This document shows positions 57,686 to 64,000 of a DNA stretch of 64,000 nt, piece after piece. Position 1 is the first letter of the stretch; every line of letters starts with the position of its first letter. This DNA comes from Chloroflexota bacterium (GTDB taxonomy: Bacteria > Chloroflexota > Anaerolineae > Anaerolineales > UBA11579). The stretch lies in the NCBI GenBank assembly GCA_009391835.1, contig QWJF01000005.1, positions 1 to 64,000 of the forward strand, given 5' to 3'. The notes under the pieces are model-generated. The model was not told where the DNA came from. It saw only the letters and a list, made by a program, of their open reading frames with translations, and searched no databases. The position numbers and the translations under genes were made by a program.

Positions 57686-58923
57686 TGTCCCTCCTGCGCT
57701 TGTTGGGGTGCTAGTTGTTTGGGGAGTTGCACCGTGAAGGTTGTTCCTGATCCCACTTTTGAGACCACATCCACGCGGCCTTCATGAGCCTGGATAATCT
57801 GGTGGCAGATGTAAAGCCCCAATCCGCTGCCCCGCACAGTTTCTCTCGGTTCCGGGACCCGATAAAACCGCTTGAACACCTGGTCTAGGTGCTCCGCAGC
57901 GATTCCTGGGCCGCTGTCTGCCACTCGGATAAAAACCCGCTCGTTATCCTCCTCAACCTCGATCCGCACCCGGCTGTTGGCCGCGTATTTGGCCGCGTTG
58001 CTCACCAGATTCTCCATCACTTGGGATAAACGGATCGGGTCCGCCCATACATGGGTTTCGTTTTCCGGGGTTATTACGTCGATTTGTATTTGAGGATAAT
58101 GCGATTGCCAGCGATCAAGCAATTCGCCAATCAGCGTTTCCATTTCCACATCCTGCAATTCCATTTCAAGAATCCCTGATTGCAGGCGGGAAGAATCAAT
58201 CAAATTGTTAACCAGATTGCCAAGATGGTCTGTTTCCTCGTCTATCACGCTGAGGAATTCCCTGCTCTCAGCTTTGTTCCAATCCGCATCCTGCCGCAGT
58301 AGGGTTGTTGCGTAGCCCTTGATAAAGCCCAATGGCGTCTTCAATTCATGCGAAACCGTCGCGAGGAAATCAGATTGCAGTTCCCCAAGGCGCCGCCCCG
58401 CCTCCAAATTGGCGATCCGCTCCACCATCCGTTGGTGTTCAAGAACTTGGCTCACATGCGCCGCAATGAATTCAGCCAGGTTGATCTGTTCGTCGGTATA
58501 CGCCGGACCGCCAAAGCGAATAAACACCAACGCCCCGAGGGTTTTCCCGCCCACCGTAAGGGGTTGTCCCAAATAAAATCCCTGATCCAGGCGATCGGCA
58601 TCTGGATCAGGCGCTGGCTCCTTAAGAAAGATTTCTCCCGATTCAAAGGCTTCCTTGGCGGCTAAATCACCCCAGGCAAGCTCTTCAGCCACCGCCCGCC
58701 CGCGTCCAATCGCCCGCGCAAATGCCGGCTCTAGCACCTGGTTGGTCTCGTTTAGCAAATAAAGAATTAGGTTGTCAAAGATGAACACTGGCCGCGACAG
58801 GCGCACAATCTCGGCCAGCGCCTTATCGAATTCCAATGTCTCAACAATTACTCGGCTGATCGCGTAGACAGCTTTAAGTTCCTCAAGTTGCAGGGCTCCG
58901 GTATTTTTGTTCGAGCGCTTCAC
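57682..58923 (-). CDS. GAF-like sensor histidine kinase
   Basis: GAF-like N-part, HisKA LQSDFLATVSHELKTPLGFIKGY, HATPase VRIEVEEDNERVFIRVADSGPGIAAEHLDQVFKRFYR, GSGLGLYICHQI. Confidence 0.94.
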   Translation of the reverse strand: MKRSNKNTGALQLEELKAVYAISRVIVETLEFDKALAEIVRLSRPVFIFDNLILYLLNETNQVLEPAFARAIGRGRAVAEELAWGDLAAKEAFESGEIFLKEPAPDPDADRLDQGFYLGQPLTVGGKTLGALVFIRFGGPAYTDEQINLAEFIAAHVSQVLEHQRMVERIANLEAGRRLGELQSDFLATVSHELKTPLGFIKGYATTLLRQDADWNKAESREFLSVIDEETDHLGNLVNNLIDSSRLQSGILEMELQDVEMETLIGELLDRWQSHYPQIQIDVITPENETHVWADPIRLSQVMENLVSNAAKYAANSRVRIEVEEDNERVFIRVADSGPGIAAEHLDQVFKRFYRVPEPRETVRGSGLGLYICHQIIQAHEGRVDVVSKVGSGTTFTVQLPKQLAPQQAQEGQ

Positions 58924-58925
58924 AG

Positions 58926-59996
58926 CTAGCCCTTGGCGAGTGGCAGGGAAAAGCTAATCCGCGTTCCCTTGCCGGCATGCGATTCGATAGACAATTTTGC
59001 CCCGTGAGAGTCAATAATTCGCTTTGCCAGGGTAAGCCCCAGTCCTGCGCCCCCGTATTTGCGCGTCGATGAGCCATCGATTTGGTAAAAAGGCTCGAAG
59101 ATTTCATGGATCTTGTTTTCTGCGATCCCGATCCCTGAATCAGAAACCGACATTTCAACGCGCCCATCAACTTCCCGTGCCGCAATTTGCACCTTGCCGC
59201 CCTTGCTGTTAAATTTAATAGAATTATCAACCAATTGAGTCAGCGCCCAGTCGAGCTTTTCAGGATCGATGTAAACGCTGGGAAGTGATCTCGGCACGCT
59301 TTGCAACAATTCGATCTCCGCATCCAGCGCCTTTTTTTGCGAGCGCTGAACGATGTTTTCGACCAGCGGATTTAACGGTGTGGCTTGGGGCTGTAGCGGC
59401 AGGGCCTCCTCTGAGTCAAACGAAAGGAACAGCAGGTTGTCAATCAGTGAACCCAGTCGCAAATAGGATTTTTTGAGTACATCCACGGCTCGTCGTTGTT
59501 CATCGGAGAGGGGCCCCAGCGCTTCCTCGTCGAGCAGGTCAATATAGCCAACCATGTGCGCTAGCGGCGTGCGCAATTCATGAGACATGTTGGCAATGAA
59601 ATCACTCTTCAATCGGTTGAGTTCTGTGAGCTTTTCAAGCGCCTCTTGCAGTTCCTGAGTTCGCTCTTCCACGCGCCGTTCAAGTTGCTCATTGCTTTTC
59701 TTTAAAGCATCCTGAAGTTGCGCAATTTGCTCCGTGATGGTTTGGTCCAGGGTAGGGCGATCGATGAATTTTAAGTCAAGCAGCGCCTCGCCGAGCAGCA
59801 ACTGCTTGCCTGCTTGGCCTTCTGTCTTCTGGTACGCCAGCGCCTGAGCAAGTTGTTCCCTGCTCAACAAGTCCTTCTCAACTAGGCGATCCCCAAGACG
59901 CGGGACAAGCACCTCTGGAGTTAAAGACGAACTGGTCGCCCCACTAGGGAAAACAAATTCGTCAGCTTTTGCAGTCACGTCTTCCTTGGCCCTCAT
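58926..59996 (-). CDS. Sensor histidine kinase with a MshEN-like N-terminal domain
   Basis: N-part RLGDRLVEKDLLSREQLAQALAYQKTEGQAGKQLLLGEALLDLKFIDRPTLDQTI, then LKSDFIANMSHELRTPLAHMVGYIDLL and GGAGLGLTLAKRI. Confidence 0.9.
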   Translation of the reverse strand: MRAKEDVTAKADEFVFPSGATSSSLTPEVLVPRLGDRLVEKDLLSREQLAQALAYQKTEGQAGKQLLLGEALLDLKFIDRPTLDQTITEQIAQLQDALKKSNEQLERRVEERTQELQEALEKLTELNRLKSDFIANMSHELRTPLAHMVGYIDLLDEEALGPLSDEQRRAVDVLKKSYLRLGSLIDNLLFLSFDSEEALPLQPQATPLNPLVENIVQRSQKKALDAEIELLQSVPRSLPSVYIDPEKLDWALTQLVDNSIKFNSKGGKVQIAAREVDGRVEMSVSDSGIGIAENKIHEIFEPFYQIDGSSTRKYGGAGLGLTLAKRIIDSHGAKLSIESHAGKGTRISFSLPLAKG

Positions 59997-60253
59997 TTTT
60001 CCACTGATTTCGAGGTTGCATATGCCAAACGCCGGCTAGAACTTACCAATTTTCGACAAGTTTTTGCCCTGGAGCGTATCGGTACCTAATGAGTATACAG
60101 CACTTGCTTGGCCGACTGGGCAGTACATTTTTCCCACCTACACAACAACAAGTGCCCCTGTGAAGCGGTACGAAAAGTGCCCTCACGGTATAATTAAGAG
60201 CCGCTCAAAACCGGGCGCGTTATTCAATATTTTTGCTATTGAAGGGTTCCAGA

Positions 60254-62743
<2,490 letters not shown>

Positions 62744-62760
62744 TCTCCTCAGAAACAATA

Positions 62761-62788
62761 AAAGACCAGCTTCGCGCTGGTCTTTTTG
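62761..62788. terminator. Intrinsic terminator after gyrA
   Basis: AAAGACCAGC-TTCG-CGCTGGTCTTTTT-type hairpin and T-run. Confidence 0.88.
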
Positions 62789-62803
62789 CTTAATAATCTT
62801 GCT

Positions 62804-63019
62804 TTAGAAAGCTACGGATCCAGTAATCAGCAGGCAAAAGGCCCCGGCAATCACGACTAAGAAGAACATCATCAGGGAAATGATTATGCGTTGCCCCGCA
62901 GTCATCCCCAGAAAGCCGTAGGCGCTATCCCTGTCCAACTCAAACACGTCCTCAGTCGCCTCAATTTCGTTGAGGAAACTGGCCGTATCTTCATCGTCCT
63001 TCAAAAAATCATCCAACAT
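62804..63019 (-). CDS. Small acidic single-TM protein
   Basis: 71 aa, acidic N-part MLDDFLKDDEDTASFLNEIEATEDVFELDRD and C-terminal TM IIISLMMFFLVVIAGAFCLLI. Confidence 0.65.
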   Translation of the reverse strand: MLDDFLKDDEDTASFLNEIEATEDVFELDRDSAYGFLGMTAGQRIIISLMMFFLVVIAGAFCLLITGSVAF

Positions 63020-63047
63020 AATGCCTCCAGCAGCTTAACAGTGTAGC

Positions 63048-63848
63048 TCAGTTACTCTCAGTAGGGCGCACCCGCAGCGGCCCAATTTCGCCGACCCGAA
63101 ACGATTGGGTCTCCCCGCCCCCGATGTCCAATCGCAATTTCCCTTTCGGGCCCAGCCCCAATATTCGACCTTCGATTGCCTGCTCTTCAACGCCTTGCAA
63201 TTGGACTGCTTGACCTCGAAAAGCCAGCCGCCTTTCCCAGGCAGCAATAAAATCAGGGGTTTCAAGGCGTTCTATCCAGCCAACCAGACGTTCGAGTGTG
63301 GCGCTCAGTACAGCCAATCGGTCCACCGGCTCCCCGATTGCGGCCTCCAGGCTTGTGGCCGGAAACGTCAAGTCCGCTTCGGGGGGCACTGAATTACGTG
63401 CAATATTAATGCCAATTCCCAGAATCAGGGCCTGCAACCGTGCTCCGCTCCAATGCGCTTCGGCCAAAACGCCACAGAATTTTTTTCCCCTAACCAAAAC
63501 ATCATTTGGCCATTTGATCTCGGTCTTTGCTCCCAGCAGGGCTTCCACCGCCTCAGCCACGGCCAGCGCCCCCAGTCCGCTTGCCAGCCCCAAGTCCTCC
63601 ACCTCGCGCACGGGCATTCCCGGCACCAGCACGCTAAACGCCAGCGCCGAACCGGGTGGCGTATGCCAGCTACGCCCCGCACGGCCTCTCCCCTTGGTTT
63701 GCTCATTGGCTACCGCAAGGCACATCCCTTCGGCTCCTCCGTTGGCCCATTCCCCCACCACGTCGTTTGTGGATCCCACCTGGTCAAAATAGGCTATCTT
63801 GCTGAATGGCAGCCCCTCGAGTGCTTCCTGTAACCGCTTTTCGTCCAT
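63048..63848 (-). CDS. birA: Biotin-[acetyl-CoA-carboxylase] ligase
   Basis: DQVGSTNDVVGEWA, AVANEQTKGRGRAGRSWHTPPGSALAFSVLV, IKWPNDVLVRGKKFCGVLAEAHWSG. Confidence 0.94.
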   Translation of the reverse strand: MDEKRLQEALEGLPFSKIAYFDQVGSTNDVVGEWANGGAEGMCLAVANEQTKGRGRAGRSWHTPPGSALAFSVLVPGMPVREVEDLGLASGLGALAVAEAVEALLGAKTEIKWPNDVLVRGKKFCGVLAEAHWSGARLQALILGIGINIARNSVPPEADLTFPATSLEAAIGEPVDRLAVLSATLERLVGWIERLETPDFIAAWERRLAFRGQAVQLQGVEEQAIEGRILGLGPKGKLRLDIGGGETQSFRVGEIGPLRVRPTESN

Positions 63849-64000
63849 GCCCTCATTTTACTATCGTGGCCTCATTGCCGTGCTGGACGAATTTTTATCC
63901 CCCTGTTATACTCTTGCGGCGCTCGCTTTCGCGGGCGCGTTGTCTGCAAATCACAAGCGCAGGCAAAATCACACACGCAGCCAGACTAGCGGTGCGTGCC

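Noticed and set aside
63880-64000. Possible RNA gene at the right edge (GCGCTCGCTTTCGCGGGCGC hairpin)
   Set aside because: Truncated by the window edge, imperfect stem, no recognisable class.

Overview
This 64 kb window looks chromosomal, and the gene content suggests a Chloroflexota/Anaerolineae-like bacterium (an inference from gene content, not verified). It opens with the 3' end of a 23S rRNA and a 5S rRNA. About 55 protein genes follow: comEC, a DM13 protein, uvrA, otsA/otsB, a lipid kinase, isoprenoid genes, tsaD, tsaC, prmC, prfA, an sbcC/rad50-like gene, a cluster of LysM-M23 lipoproteins, ftcD, capA-like, dcd, thrB, thrC, comEA, a permease, a USP, a DUF554 protein, an SDR, ribA, a two-component locus, gyrA and birA. 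No CRISPR array, tRNA, transposase or integrase was seen. The most interesting locus is 23.76-27.06 kb. There, a RecA/RadA-like protein with a degraded P-loop, a small coiled-coil protein and a divergent family-B DNA polymerase overlap in one operon. It is driven by a TTGACA-17-TACAAT promoter whose spacer is filled by a LexA-type palindrome (TAGAATAAATGTTCTA). A related palindrome lies upstream of uvrA. This predicts an SOS-controlled, PolB-based damage-tolerance module analogous in layout to imuA-imuB-dnaE2. Other notable items are an un-annotated 35-aa ORF with its own promoter, RBS and terminator (18.06-18.23 kb), two genes each cut by one in-frame TAA, an aldo/keto reductase pseudogene, a 121-bp antisense otsA/otsB overlap, an attenuator-like leader of otsA, repeated near-leaderless promoter geometry, and unusual GyrA QRDR residues.
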